Shown piece after piece: positions 18,269-25,860 of a stretch of DNA of 64,000 nt. The number at the start of each line of letters is the position of its first letter. Positions within the stretch are counted from its first letter, which is position 1. The stretch comes from Lentzea sp. NEAU-D7. GTDB lineage: Bacteria > Actinomycetota > Actinomycetes > Mycobacteriales > Pseudonocardiaceae. The stretch is from positions 310,001 to 374,000 of the forward strand of contig NZ_JAPJDL010000001.1 of the NCBI RefSeq assembly GCF_026242055.1, in the 5' to 3' direction. Position numbers and translations under genes: made by a program. The notes beneath the pieces are model-generated. The model ran no database searches. It saw only the letters and a program-made list of their open reading frames with translations, and was not told the origin of the DNA.

Positions 18269-19249
18269 TCAGCCGGCCGCCCTCGCCGCGCGCCCGGCCA
18301 GTTCGGCGAAGGCGTCCCGCAGCTCCGGTGGCCCGACGACCTCGATCTCGGCGTCGAAGCGCGCGAGCCACGCGGCGAGCGCAACCCACGACCAGGCTCC
18401 TGCCACCAGCCTCGTCCTGGCGGGGCCCACCTCCTCGGCGGTGCCGTCGCCCGCGAACACCGCCACCTCGGCCAGCGGAAGGCCGAGAACGACCTCGCCC
18501 CGACAGGGCCAGGCGTCGGCGCCGGCGGAGCCCTTGAACCGGGCGGACAGGAACGCCGCGACGTCCCCGCCGGGCACCTCGCGCCGGGTGAAACGGGGAC
18601 CGGTGGGGACGCGGAGCGTCATCCGGTCCACGCGGTAGGTGCGCCAGTCCTGCCGTTCCTCGCTCCATCCGAGGAGGTACCAGCGGCCGCTCCGGACGAC
18701 GAGGTGGTGCGGCTGCACGCGGCGCGGAGGGCGCGGCTCGGCGTGGTCAGGCCGGCCCGGCGGGTGGTAGTCGAACCTCAGTTCCTCACGGCCGCGGATG
18801 GCGCTGCTCAAGGTGAGCAGCACCTCGGTGTCCACCTGAATGGCTGTCGCACCGGCCGTGGTGATCTCCAGCGCGTCGACGCGGCGGCGCAGCCGGGACG
18901 GCATCACCTGGCGCACGGTCACCAGGGCCCGTGCGGCGGCTTCCTCGATGCCGGCGCCCGCGCTCACCGCGATCCGCAGCGCCACGGCGAGCGCCACCGC
19001 CTGCTCCTCGTCGAACAACATCGGCGGCATGTGGCTGCCGGCTTCGAGCCGGTAACCGCCGTCGGGTCCCTTGACCGCGTGCACGACGTAACCGAGCTCG
19101 CGCAGCCTGTCGACGTCACGGCGCACCGTCCGTTCGCTGACGGCCAGGCGCTCGGCGAGCAGGCCTCCCGGCCAGTCGCGGCGGGCCTGCAGCATCGACA
19201 GCAGCGCCAGCAGTCGCGCGGAGGTGGTCGTCGAGGAAGCCGTCGGCAT
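18269..19249 (-). CDS. HTH-WYL (YafY/DeoR-like) transcriptional regulator
   Basis: This 326-residue protein has an N-terminal HTH_11 domain (LLAERLAVSERTVRRDVDRL) and a WYL ligand-binding domain with HLVVRSGRWYLLGWSEERQ. A WCX-type C-terminal extension is also present. It is divergent from a PhnB-like VOC gene, a recurrent actinomycete pairing in which the WYL protein regulates the VOC gene. Its ligand is unknown; WYL domains bind nucleic acids or nucleotides in characterised members. Confidence 0.85.
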   Translation of the reverse strand: MPTASSTTTSARLLALLSMLQARRDWPGGLLAERLAVSERTVRRDVDRLRELGYVVHAVKGPDGGYRLEAGSHMPPMLFDEEQAVALAVALRIAVSAGAGIEEAAARALVTVRQVMPSRLRRRVDALEITTAGATAIQVDTEVLLTLSSAIRGREELRFDYHPPGRPDHAEPRPPRRVQPHHLVVRSGRWYLLGWSEERQDWRTYRVDRMTLRVPTGPRFTRREVPGGDVAAFLSARFKGSAGADAWPCRGEVVLGLPLAEVAVFAGDGTAEEVGPARTRLVAGAWSWVALAAWLARFDAEIEVVGPPELRDAFAELAGRAARAAG

Positions 19250-19362
19250 GGTGCTCAGTCTGGCAGGAGAAGCGGACGTTCCCTGTCCTCTACCGCTGAC
19301 ATCGTCGTTCTCGTCGCCGGAGACCTCCGGCGACGAGAACCACTCGTGAAGGACCGGACACC

Positions 19363-19830
19363 ATGTCGCTCAACGCAGTCGCCCACCTCAACTTCCGCGG
19401 CCAGGCCAGGGAGGCCCTGGAGTTCTACCGCTCGGTGTTCGGCGGGCAGGCCACCATCGCCACCTACGCCGACTTCGGCATGCCCGCCGACCTGCCCGGT
19501 GCCCAGAACGTGGTCTTCGGCCAGGTCGTCGCCGACAACGGCTTCCGGGTCATGGCCTACGACGTGCCCGGCGAGAACGTCCCGTTCGTCCAGGGCGAGC
19601 CCACCACCCACCGGGCGAACGGCACGACGATCACCACGGAGCCGTTCTTCCTCTCCGTGCGCGGCGACTCCGCCGAGGAGGTCGCGACCCTCTGGAAGGG
19701 CCTCGCCGAGGGCGCCTCGGTGGTCGAGGAGTTCGGCCCCGCGCAGTGGTCGCCGGGCTTCGGCATGCTCACCGACCGGTTCGGCGTGACGTGGATCCTC
19801 GACGTCGCGGCCGATCACGCCCAGGCCTGA
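19363..19830 (+). CDS. PhnB-like VOC-family protein
   Basis: This 155-residue protein has the paired beta-alpha-beta-beta-beta units of the glyoxalase/dioxygenase (VOC) fold: AVAHLNFRGQAREALEFYRS at the start and WSPGFGMLTDRFGVTWILDV at the end. PhnB-like members lack a proven reaction. It starts at ATG 19363, 113 bp from the divergent WYL start, and probably belongs to that regulator's regulon. Its stop lies 3 bp from the stop of the convergent kinase gene. Confidence 0.8.
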   Translation: MSLNAVAHLNFRGQAREALEFYRSVFGGQATIATYADFGMPADLPGAQNVVFGQVVADNGFRVMAYDVPGENVPFVQGEPTTHRANGTTITTEPFFLSVRGDSAEEVATLWKGLAEGASVVEEFGPAQWSPGFGMLTDRFGVTWILDVAADHAQA

Positions 19831-19833
19831 GTC

Positions 19834-21816
19834 CTAGAACGCCGACAGGATCTGGTGGTTCCACCACAGGTCGAGCTTGTCGAGGGTGTCGACGTCACCC
19901 GGCTTCTTCAGCGTGCCGATGGTGAGGTTCCTGGTGTCGACCCACCAGACCTGGGCGGTGCCGCCGTCGAGGAAGCAGGTGGTGAACTCGTTCGGCAGCG
20001 GGCCGGAGGTGTCGCGGTAGAAGAGTGCGTAGTGGATGGGGTCGGACTTCGGCCGGCATCCACCGCGCTCGTCCATCCGCGGGATGCCCCGGCTCGTGAC
20101 CAGCGCCAGGAAGAACGCGTTCTGCTTGGCCTGGTCGGCGAACAGCCGGAACTCGGCCTCGGCCGGCGGCGGGGCCCACGGGTCCTCGACGGTCACGGTC
20201 GTGCAGCGGACGGTGGCGACCGTGTCCTTGTCGGCAGCGGTGGGCGCGCAGGACTTGGCGCTCTGGTAGACGGTCGGCAGGGCGGCCATCAGCGCGTCGT
20301 CCTGCGGCGTCCGGGTCCGGGTGGTGGTCGTGGCGCTCGTGCTCGAGGCGGTCGTCGTCGTGGTCGTCGTGCTGGACGAGGTGGTGCCGGACCCGACCGT
20401 CCTGTCGCCGTTGCCGATGATCAGCACGGTCGCCACGAGTCCCGCCACGACCGCGAACGCGCCGGCGGCGAGGGCGATCCGCTTGGCGGGGACGGACCTG
20501 GTGCGCGTCGGCGGGTACGGCACCGGGTTCACGACCTGCTGCGGGCCGGTCGCCACGTGGTGGGCCGGTGCCCAGGGCTGAGGTGTGGGCTGCTGGGGGA
20601 ACTGCGGGCGGCCCTGCGGAGCCGGTGCTCCCGGTCGTGGCCAGCCGGCCGGGGGTCCCGCGTGCCCGCCCGGTGGGGTTGGAGTGCCGGGGTGTCCCGC
20701 GGGCGGGGTCGACGGAGCGGGATGGCCCGCGGGAGGGGTCGAAGGAGCGGCGTGCCCCGCAGGCGGGGTCGCACCGGCGGATGCGGGGGCGGCGAATCCC
20801 CCGGCCGGAGTCGCACCGGCGGGCGCGGAACCGGCGAATCCCCCGGCCGGAGTCGCACCGGCAGGTGCGGGAGCGGCGAATCCCCCGGCCGGAGTCGCAC
20901 CGGCGGCCGCGGGACCGGCGAATCCCCCGGCCGGTGTCGTACCGCCAGGTGCGGGAGGCGCGCCGCCGAGCAGCCCGAACTGTCCCGCGGACGCGGCGGA
21001 GGCGGCCAGGACCTCGGCCGCCGCCCGTGCGAACGCGCCCGCCGTGGCGTAGCGGTCGGCCGGGTCCTTGGCCATGCCCTTCGCGATGACGTCGTCCAGC
21101 TCCGCCGGGACCGCCGGGTTCAGCGGAGAGGCCTTGGGCGGTGCCTCGTTGAGGTGCGCCCAGATCTGGGCGGCGGTGCCGTCCGCGGTGAACGGGCGGC
21201 GGTTCGTCAGGCAGGCGAACAGGACGCAGGCCAGGGCGTACACGTCCGCCCGGCCGTCCACCGGGCCGCTCTCGAAGCGTTCCGGGGCCATGTAGTCGAG
21301 GGTGCCGACCACGGAGCCGGACGCGGTGAGGCTCGTCGCGGCCGGGGAGACGCTGCGGGCGATGCCGAAGTCCACCAGGTACACGAAGTCGCCGGAGGTG
21401 ACGAGGACGTTCGAGGGCTTCACGTCGCGGTGCACGAGACCGTCGGCGTGCGCGGCGTCCAGGGCGCTCGCCACCTGCTCGACGATGCGCACGGCCCGTG
21501 CCGGTTCGACCGTCCCCTCGCGGATCACGTCCGACAGGTCGGAACCCTCCACCAGCCGCATGTCCAGGTAGAGCCGGCCGTCGATCTCACCGTAGGCGTG
21601 GATCGGGATGACGTGCGGCTCACGCAGCCGGGCGACGATCTGCGCCTCGCGGCGGAAGCGGGCGCGGTAGTCCTCGTCGTCGTGGTAGCCGGGCGACAGC
21701 CTCTTGAGCGCCACGAACCGGTCGTGCGCCGTGTCGTAGGCCCGGTGCACCTCGCCCATCCCACCCCGACCGAGCAGTTGCTCGATCCGGTACGGCCCGA
21801 ACGTCTCTTGCGTCAT
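19834..21816 (-). CDS. Transmembrane Ser/Thr protein kinase (PknB-like, Hanks type)
   Basis: The protein has 660 residues. The cytoplasmic kinase domain (about 8-270) is complete: glycine loop [15 protein letters not shown], Lys in [10 protein letters not shown], catalytic [19 protein letters not shown] and the substrate loop [13 protein letters not shown] Pro/Gly/Ala linker (about 285-430) contains roughly four copies of a GGFAxPAxAGATPA motif. One membrane helix ([21 protein letters not shown]) and a Thr-rich stalk lead to an extracytoplasmic domain of about 150 residues with three or four cysteines and no PASTA repeats. It is therefore a receptor-type kinase with an unassigned sensor. The nearly identical linker repeats at DNA level (20760-20940) may vary in number between strains. 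Confidence 0.9.
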   Translation of the reverse strand: MTQETFGPYRIEQLLGRGGMGEVHRAYDTAHDRFVALKRLSPGYHDDEDYRARFRREAQIVARLREPHVIPIHAYGEIDGRLYLDMRLVEGSDLSDVIREGTVEPARAVRIVEQVASALDAAHADGLVHRDVKPSNVLVTSGDFVYLVDFGIARSVSPAATSLTASGSVVGTLDYMAPERFESGPVDGRADVYALACVLFACLTNRRPFTADGTAAQIWAHLNEAPPKASPLNPAVPAELDDVIAKGMAKDPADRYATAGAFARAAAEVLAASAASAGQFGLLGGAPPAPGGTTPAGGFAGPAAAGATPAGGFAAPAPAGATPAGGFAGSAPAGATPAGGFAAPASAGATPPAGHAAPSTPPAGHPAPSTPPAGHPGTPTPPGGHAGPPAGWPRPGAPAPQGRPQFPQQPTPQPWAPAHHVATGPQQVVNPVPYPPTRTRSVPAKRIALAAGAFAVVAGLVATVLIIGNGDRTVGSGTTSSSTTTTTTTASSTSATTTTRTRTPQDDALMAALPTVYQSAKSCAPTAADKDTVATVRCTTVTVEDPWAPPPAEAEFRLFADQAKQNAFFLALVTSRGIPRMDERGGCRPKSDPIHYALFYRDTSGPLPNEFTTCFLDGGTAQVWWVDTRNLTIGTLKKPGDVDTLDKLDLWWNHQILSAF

Positions 21817-21949
21817 CGTCCTCGTGTCCCGCGCGTCTCGTCCGTTCGAGTCGACGCGCGCCGGCCGCCGCGCGTTCCACCGGAGGCAGCCTACAAATCC
21901 GCGAGCCCGCCGGTTCGCGCAGGACGTGGTCAGCCCGGCGGGTTCCCTG

Positions 21950-22384
21950 TCACCGGGCGGGTAGCGGCAGAACGCGCGCCAGCACGGGAACCGTGGCGGC
22001 GGCGACGACGGTGTGCATCGCGACCAGCGCGACCGAGTTCACCACGGAGGCGCCTCCCGCGAGGATGCCGAAGTCAGGAATCCACGAGAGCACGACGACG
22101 ACCGGCACGAGGACGCGCAGCACACGCCTCGGGTCGCGGGCCGAGCGGCGCACGAGGTACCAGCCGAGGGTGCCGAGCAGGACGCCGATCACCGTGGCGG
22201 GGGCGTACTCCGCGAGCGCGAGGCCCATGCGTTCCACGCCCGCCGGGATGAACTTGCCCGCGACCAGGGCGATCAGGGCGTTGACCGCGATCGAGACCAC
22301 AGCGGCTCCCAGAAGGCCGACGACGACCTCCCCGGCGCTGGGCGCGAGCACTGACGAGCGAGCCGGGAAGCTGGTGTCGGCCAT
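21950..22384 (-). CDS. Four-TM DUF6069-like membrane protein
   Basis: This 144-residue hydrophobic protein has four predicted membrane segments (around [60 protein letters not shown] and [19 protein letters not shown]). Its gene layout and sequence resemble the actinobacterial DUF6069 family of unknown function. ATG 22384 was chosen because upstream codons run into an operator. It is divergent from a TetR gene, and both share the two palindromes at 22406-22433 and 22455-22476. Confidence 0.65.
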   Translation of the reverse strand: MADTSFPARSSVLAPSAGEVVVGLLGAAVVSIAVNALIALVAGKFIPAGVERMGLALAEYAPATVIGVLLGTLGWYLVRRSARDPRRVLRVLVPVVVVLSWIPDFGILAGGASVVNSVALVAMHTVVAAATVPVLARVLPLPAR

Positions 22385-22405
22385 GAGCCCTGTCCTTCGG
22401 TAGGC

Positions 22406-22433
22406 TGAATTGCAAGCAGTCACTTGCAATTCA
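22406..22433. promoter_or_regulatory. TetR operator 1 (TGCAAG-N6-CTTGCA)
   Basis: TGAATTGCAAG (22406-22416) and CTTGCAATTCA (22423-22433) form a perfect 11-bp inverted repeat with a 6-nt centre. It lies 22 bp from the membrane-protein start and shares its TGCAAG-N6-CTTGCA core with operator 2. Confidence 0.8.
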
Positions 22434-22454
22434 AGGTAGCCATCCGGTCACGCT

Positions 22455-22476
22455 GATGCAAGTGCGCACTTGCATC
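22455..22476. promoter_or_regulatory. TetR operator 2 (TGCAAG-N6-CTTGCA)
   Basis: This is a perfect 22-bp palindrome, GATGCAAGTGC and its complement. Its core TGCAAG-TGCGCA-CTTGCA has the same half-sites and spacing as operator 1, and it ends 15 bp before the TetR GTG. Centre-to-centre distance is about 46 bp, over four helical turns. Confidence 0.8.
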
Positions 22477-22491
22477 CATCGAGGAGGACGC

Positions 22492-23055
22492 GTGGCCGGC
22501 CGGGTGACCGACGAGACGGTGTTCGACGCGGCGCTGGCGGTGATCGCCGAACAGGGGTACGAGCGGGCGACCACCCGCGCGATCGCCGACGCCGCCGGCA
22601 TCAACGAGGCGACGCTGTTCCGCCGGTTCACCTCGAAGCAGAACCTGTTGCGGCAGGCCGTGCGCGGCAACTTCGCGGGGTTCGCGCTCGACCTCGACGC
22701 ACCGGGCGACGACGTGGCCGCCGACCTGACCAAGATCGTGAGCTACTACTCCCGGCTCTACGAGACGCGCGGTGGCGTGGTGCTCACCCTCATGAGGGAG
22801 GCGAAGTTCAGCCCGGAGGTGGCCTCGGTCCTCACCGAACCGGAGAAGCTGCTGGAACGGGTGGACGCGGTGATCCTGCACCACCAGCGGCGAGGCGCTC
22901 TGGTCGTCGAGCCGCCGCGGCACACGTTCTTCGCGCTGGTCGGGCCGGTGATGATGCGGGCCATCGCGCGGCGGGTCGACCAGCGGGCCACCCAGGCACC
23001 CGCCGATCCCGAGACCGTCGTGCGCCGGTTCCTGGCCGGGCACCGGCCGGGCTGA
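22492..23055 (+). CDS. TetR-family transcriptional regulator
   Basis: The protein has 187 residues, starting at GTG 22492 behind GAGGAGGAC. The N-terminal HTH is typical (EQGYERATTRAIADAAGINE, then TLFRRFTSKQNLL). The C-terminal ligand domain resembles TetR_C_33-like actinomycete regulators. The two identical-core operators in the 107-bp divergent gap indicate autoregulation and control of the adjacent membrane protein. The convergent alpha/beta hydrolase ends 4 bp away. Confidence 0.9.
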   Translation: MAGRVTDETVFDAALAVIAEQGYERATTRAIADAAGINEATLFRRFTSKQNLLRQAVRGNFAGFALDLDAPGDDVAADLTKIVSYYSRLYETRGGVVLTLMREAKFSPEVASVLTEPEKLLERVDAVILHHQRRGALVVEPPRHTFFALVGPVMMRAIARRVDQRATQAPADPETVVRRFLAGHRPG

Positions 23056-23059
23056 GGCG

Positions 23060-23758
23060 TCATGAGCCGGGCAGGACGGACTCCATGGCGGCGAGCAGTC
23101 CCTCGGGCGTCTCGACCTGCGGCAGGTGGCCGGTGCGGGGAAGCAGCGTGAACGTCGCCGACGGGATCGCGGCCGCGTAGGCCTTGCCGTACGCGGGATC
23201 GACGATGCGGTCACTCTCGCCCCACAGCACGTGGACGGGGATCTTCACGTCGGCGAGCCGGTCGATCAGCGTGGGGTCCGACATGGACGGCCCGGTGTAC
23301 CCGATGAGCGCCTGCACGTCCGGGCTGGGCCCGTTGCCGCCCGCGGGCGGCGCGGGCAGCTTGGAGGGGTCGTGGAACGAGAACGAGCGGATCTCGGCGA
23401 CGCTCAGGCCGCTGACGTCGGTCATGGGGTGGCCGTCGACCACGACGCCGATCCCGTTGACGATCACCGCACCGCTGACGCGCGGGCTCGCGCACAGCGC
23501 GATCTCGGCGGCCAGCCAGCCGCCGAACGAGTTGCCGACCACCACCACGTCCGCGAGGTCCAGCTCGTCCAGCATCGCGACGTAGTACCGCGCCAGCTCG
23601 CGGACGCCGGTCAGCCCGTCCGGCTTGGGGGTGCCGCCGAACCCGGGATGGGTCGGCGCCAGCACCTGGGCTTGCGTGTGGCCGGTCAGCAACGCGGCGA
23701 ACCGGGTCATCGTGGGGGCGCCGCCCCCGCCGTGCAGGAGCAGGTAGGTCCGAGTCAT
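23060..23758 (-). CDS. Alpha/beta-hydrolase-fold protein
   Basis: This 232-residue hydrolase has LLLHGGGGAPTMTRF as the oxyanion-side loop and the nucleophile elbow VVVGNSFGGWLAAE (GxSxG). Its acid is probably in VLWGESDRIVDP and the catalytic His in LLPRTGHLPQVETPE. Substrate class is unknown; esterase or lyase activity on small esters is typical. It lies head to head with a MarR gene (56 bp between starts), whose AT-rich palindromic gap suggests repression by that MarR protein. Confidence 0.85.
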   Translation of the reverse strand: MTRTYLLLHGGGGAPTMTRFAALLTGHTQAQVLAPTHPGFGGTPKPDGLTGVRELARYYVAMLDELDLADVVVVGNSFGGWLAAEIALCASPRVSGAVIVNGIGVVVDGHPMTDVSGLSVAEIRSFSFHDPSKLPAPPAGGNGPSPDVQALIGYTGPSMSDPTLIDRLADVKIPVHVLWGESDRIVDPAYGKAYAAAIPSATFTLLPRTGHLPQVETPEGLLAAMESVLPGS

Positions 23759-23766
23759 ATAAGCAA

Positions 23767-23778
23767 CCTTAGATAAGG
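23767..23778. promoter_or_regulatory. MarR operator candidate in an AT-rich divergent gap
   Basis: CCTTA-GA-TAAGG is a perfect palindrome. It is flanked by a direct repeat ATAAGCAA at about 23759 and 23787, in a 56-bp gap far more AT-rich than its surroundings. The hydrolase start is 9 bp to the left and the MarR start 37 bp to the right. Confidence 0.5.
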
Positions 23779-23814
23779 ATACTTATATAAGCAAGGTTCG
23801 TTAAGCTGGACGGC

Positions 23815-24234
23815 GTGAAGCACCGTCCCGCCGATGTCGCACTCGCCGTGAAGCGCCTGCAGCACCGCCACCACCGCGCGCTGACCCAGGCGCTGGCGCC
23901 GCTCGGGCTGTCCCTCGTCCAGTGGGACACACTGCGCCACCTGCACCGCCGGCCGGACGCCTCACTGCACGACCTGGCGGTGCTGACGTTCCAGACCGAC
24001 CAGTCCTTCGGCTCACTGGCGGTGCGCATGGCCGATCGCGGGCTGATCGAGAGGATTCCGGCACCAGGACGGGCCGTGCGCCACCGCCTCACCGAGGAGG
24101 GGGCCCGGCTGCGAGCCGAGGGGCAGGCCCTGGCCGACGACATCGTCGAGTCGTCGTTCGGCGGACTGACGCCCGCGCAGCTCGACCAGCTGGGCGACCT
24201 GCTGCAGATCACACTCGGAAGCACCGAGGGCTGA
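23815..24234 (+). CDS. MarR-family transcriptional regulator
   Basis: The protein has 139 residues, starting at GTG 23815. Winged-helix features are LVQWDTLRHLHRRPDA, the recognition region FQTDQSFGSLAVRMADRGL and the wing RAVRHRLTEEGARL. It is divergent from the alpha/beta hydrolase and probably represses it and itself through the palindrome in the gap. Confidence 0.85.
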   Translation: MKHRPADVALAVKRLQHRHHRALTQALAPLGLSLVQWDTLRHLHRRPDASLHDLAVLTFQTDQSFGSLAVRMADRGLIERIPAPGRAVRHRLTEEGARLRAEGQALADDIVESSFGGLTPAQLDQLGDLLQITLGSTEG

Positions 24235-24388
24235 AGACAGTCCTTTGTGGACTTTCCCGGCGTTTGTCGTGACGGCTGTTCGGGTGGTTTCTCCTCGCCA
24301 CACTTGAAGTTCATTTGGTTGCTCATTGACAGACCCGGCGCGGACTCGACAGGCTGCACCTCCCTGTGATCGAAAGGTGCCGCTTGTC

Positions 24389-25129
24389 ATGAAACTCCGT
24401 TTCCTCTTACCGGCCCTCGCCCTGCTCTCCGCCGTGGTGGTCACCCCCGCCGCGGCAGCGGAGGCGGACCCGGTGACGGCCGCCGACGCCTGCTACACCT
24501 GGGGACGCACCCTGTCGGAGGGTGCGTCGGGCGAGGACGTGCGCCAGTTGCAGATCCGGGTCGCCGGCTACCCCGGTTACGGCGGCGTGCTGGGCCTCGA
24601 CGGGCAGTTCGGGCCAGCCACCAAGGCAGCAGTGACCCGGTTCCAGCAGGCCTACGGCCTCGGCGCCGACGGCATCGCCGGGTCCGCGACGTTCTCGAAG
24701 ATCTACGCGTTGCAGGACGACGACTGCACGCCGGTCAACTTCTCCTACGACGAGCTGAACAACTGCAACTCCGACTGGTCGGGCGGCAACGTCTCGGCGG
24801 CGACCGCACGCGCGAACGCCCTGGTGTCCATGTGGAAGCTGCAGGCGATGCGGCACGCCATGGGCGACAGGCCGATCGACGTCAACGGCGGCTTCCGCAG
24901 CGTCTCGTGCAACAACGCCGTCGGCGGTGCGGCCGGAAGCCGGCACCTCTACGGCGACGCCGTCGACCTGGGCGCCGGAGCCCAGGGCTTCTGCGCGCTG
25001 GCGAAGCAGGCCCGCAACCACGGCTTCAACGAGATCCTCGGACCGGGCTACACCGGCCACAACGACCACGTGCACGTCGCCCACAAGTCCAGCCGCTTCT
25101 GGTCCGCACCGAGCTGCGGCGTGTCCTGA
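24389..25129 (+). CDS. Secreted zinc peptidase (M15-type) with peptidoglycan-binding domain
   Basis: The protein has 246 residues, starting at ATG 24389. A signal peptide (1-23, LRFLLPALALLSAVVVTP, cut after AAA) is followed by a PG_binding_1 domain (about 40-110, with LDGQFGPATKAAVTRFQQAYG). A D-Ala-D-Ala carboxypeptidase-like M15_3 domain (about 120-246) comes next. Zinc ligands are seen in SRHLYGDAVDLG (His, Asp) and in NDHVHVAH near residue 226. The enzyme should trim or cleave peptidoglycan cross-bridges outside the membrane, as Streptomyces albus G peptidase does. The 154-bp leader contains AGTCC-TTTGT-GGACT (24239-24253); no riboswitch could be recognised. Confidence 0.88.
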   Translation: MKLRFLLPALALLSAVVVTPAAAAEADPVTAADACYTWGRTLSEGASGEDVRQLQIRVAGYPGYGGVLGLDGQFGPATKAAVTRFQQAYGLGADGIAGSATFSKIYALQDDDCTPVNFSYDELNNCNSDWSGGNVSAATARANALVSMWKLQAMRHAMGDRPIDVNGGFRSVSCNNAVGGAAGSRHLYGDAVDLGAGAQGFCALAKQARNHGFNEILGPGYTGHNDHVHVAHKSSRFWSAPSCGVS

Positions 25130-25155
25130 CCGGCAGAGCTTCCCCGGCCACACCC

Positions 25156-25183
25156 ACGACGGCTCCCGCACGGGAGCCGTCGT
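25156..25183. terminator. Bidirectional terminator after the M15 peptidase gene
   Basis: ACGACGGCTCCC (25156-25167) pairs perfectly with GGGAGCCGTCGT (25172-25183) around GCAC. It abuts the stop codon of the convergent HTH gene. Confidence 0.85.
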
Positions 25184-25459
25184 TCACTCCCCCGAGGCCT
25201 GCGCCCGCGGAGGCACCGCGAGCCACTCCAGCTCGGCGGCGAGCATGCCCAGCTGGAACCTCGACTGGACGCCGAGCAACGACTGCAGGCGCGCGATGCG
25301 CCGGTTCAAGGTGCGCAGGCTGACGTCCAGCTCGCGCGCGATCGCACGGTCGGTCGCGCCGGTGCGCATGAGCTGCAGCAGGCGCCGAGTCGCCATCGTG
25401 GGCTCCTGGCCCACGGTCAGGTGGGTGACCACCCCCGGTGTTACGCGGGTCACAGTCAT
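25184..25459 (-). CDS. Short LuxR/GerE-type HTH protein without sensor domain
   Basis: This 91-residue protein consists almost entirely of a helix-turn-helix: LLQLMRTGATDRAIARELDV, SLRTLNRRIARLQSLLG, VQSRFQLGMLAAELEWL. This is the C-terminal DNA-binding region usually found after a receiver or TrmB-like sensor domain. No such domain precedes it. A promoter at 25466-25495 places transcription initiation almost at the ATG, so the short form seems to be expressed as such rather than being a chance fragment. It could act as a dominant, sensor-free regulator or be a remnant of a larger gene. Confidence 0.6.
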   Translation of the reverse strand: MTVTRVTPGVVTHLTVGQEPTMATRRLLQLMRTGATDRAIARELDVSLRTLNRRIARLQSLLGVQSRFQLGMLAAELEWLAVPPRAQASGE

Positions 25460-25465
25460 ACGGCG

Positions 25466-25495
25466 ACTGTATGCCGGACTATTGGCGGACGTCAA
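25466..25495 (-). promoter_or_regulatory. Promoter for the short HTH gene, probably leaderless
   Basis: On the minus strand TTGACG (25495-25490) is followed after 18 nt by TACAGT (25471-25466). The -10 box ends 6 nt before the ATG at 25459, so the transcript would begin at or near the start codon, a common actinobacterial arrangement. Confidence 0.55.
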
Positions 25496-25589
25496 TCAAA
25501 AGTCTGCACTTAGCTGTCAAAATGCAGGCATCTTCAGGATGAAGGCCGCCATTACGAGGGCATGCGCGATCGCTGCGGCGACCTCGCGA

Positions 25590-25860
25590 TCAGGTAGCGG
25601 CGGCAGAGAGCTGCCCAGGCGCTACGTCACTGGCAGCGACCTCACCCAGCCGGGCGTCCGACACCTCCAGCAACAGCACATGCCGCGCCACCGCCGCCCA
25701 GGACATTGGGCTCAGACCACCAACTAAGTGGCGCTGGAAGAAAGCTGCACCTCAGACACAGCACCACCAGCAGCGACCTCACCCAGCCGGGCGTCCGCCC
25801 CCTCCAGCGACAGCGCATGCCGCGTCACCGCCGCCCAGGACACCAGACGCAGACCACCAA
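25590..25860. repeat. Two degenerate tandem copies of the ROK gene 3' end
   Basis: Units 25724-25860 (137 bp) and 25590-25723 (134 bp, more diverged) repeat the last part of the ROK gene, which starts at its stop at 25861. On the minus strand the nearer copy still reads ARLGEVAAGG..SEVQLSSSAT followed by TAG, matching the gene's VRLGEVAAGG..PEVQLSSSAT-stop. The copies lie immediately downstream of the gene. The rest of the gap (25460-25589) has only the HTH promoter. Confidence 0.85.

Noticed and set aside
24239..24388. ydaO-like or other riboswitch before the M15 peptidase
   Set aside because: Such leaders are common before cell-wall hydrolases, but the conserved ydaO core could not be matched and the leader is short.
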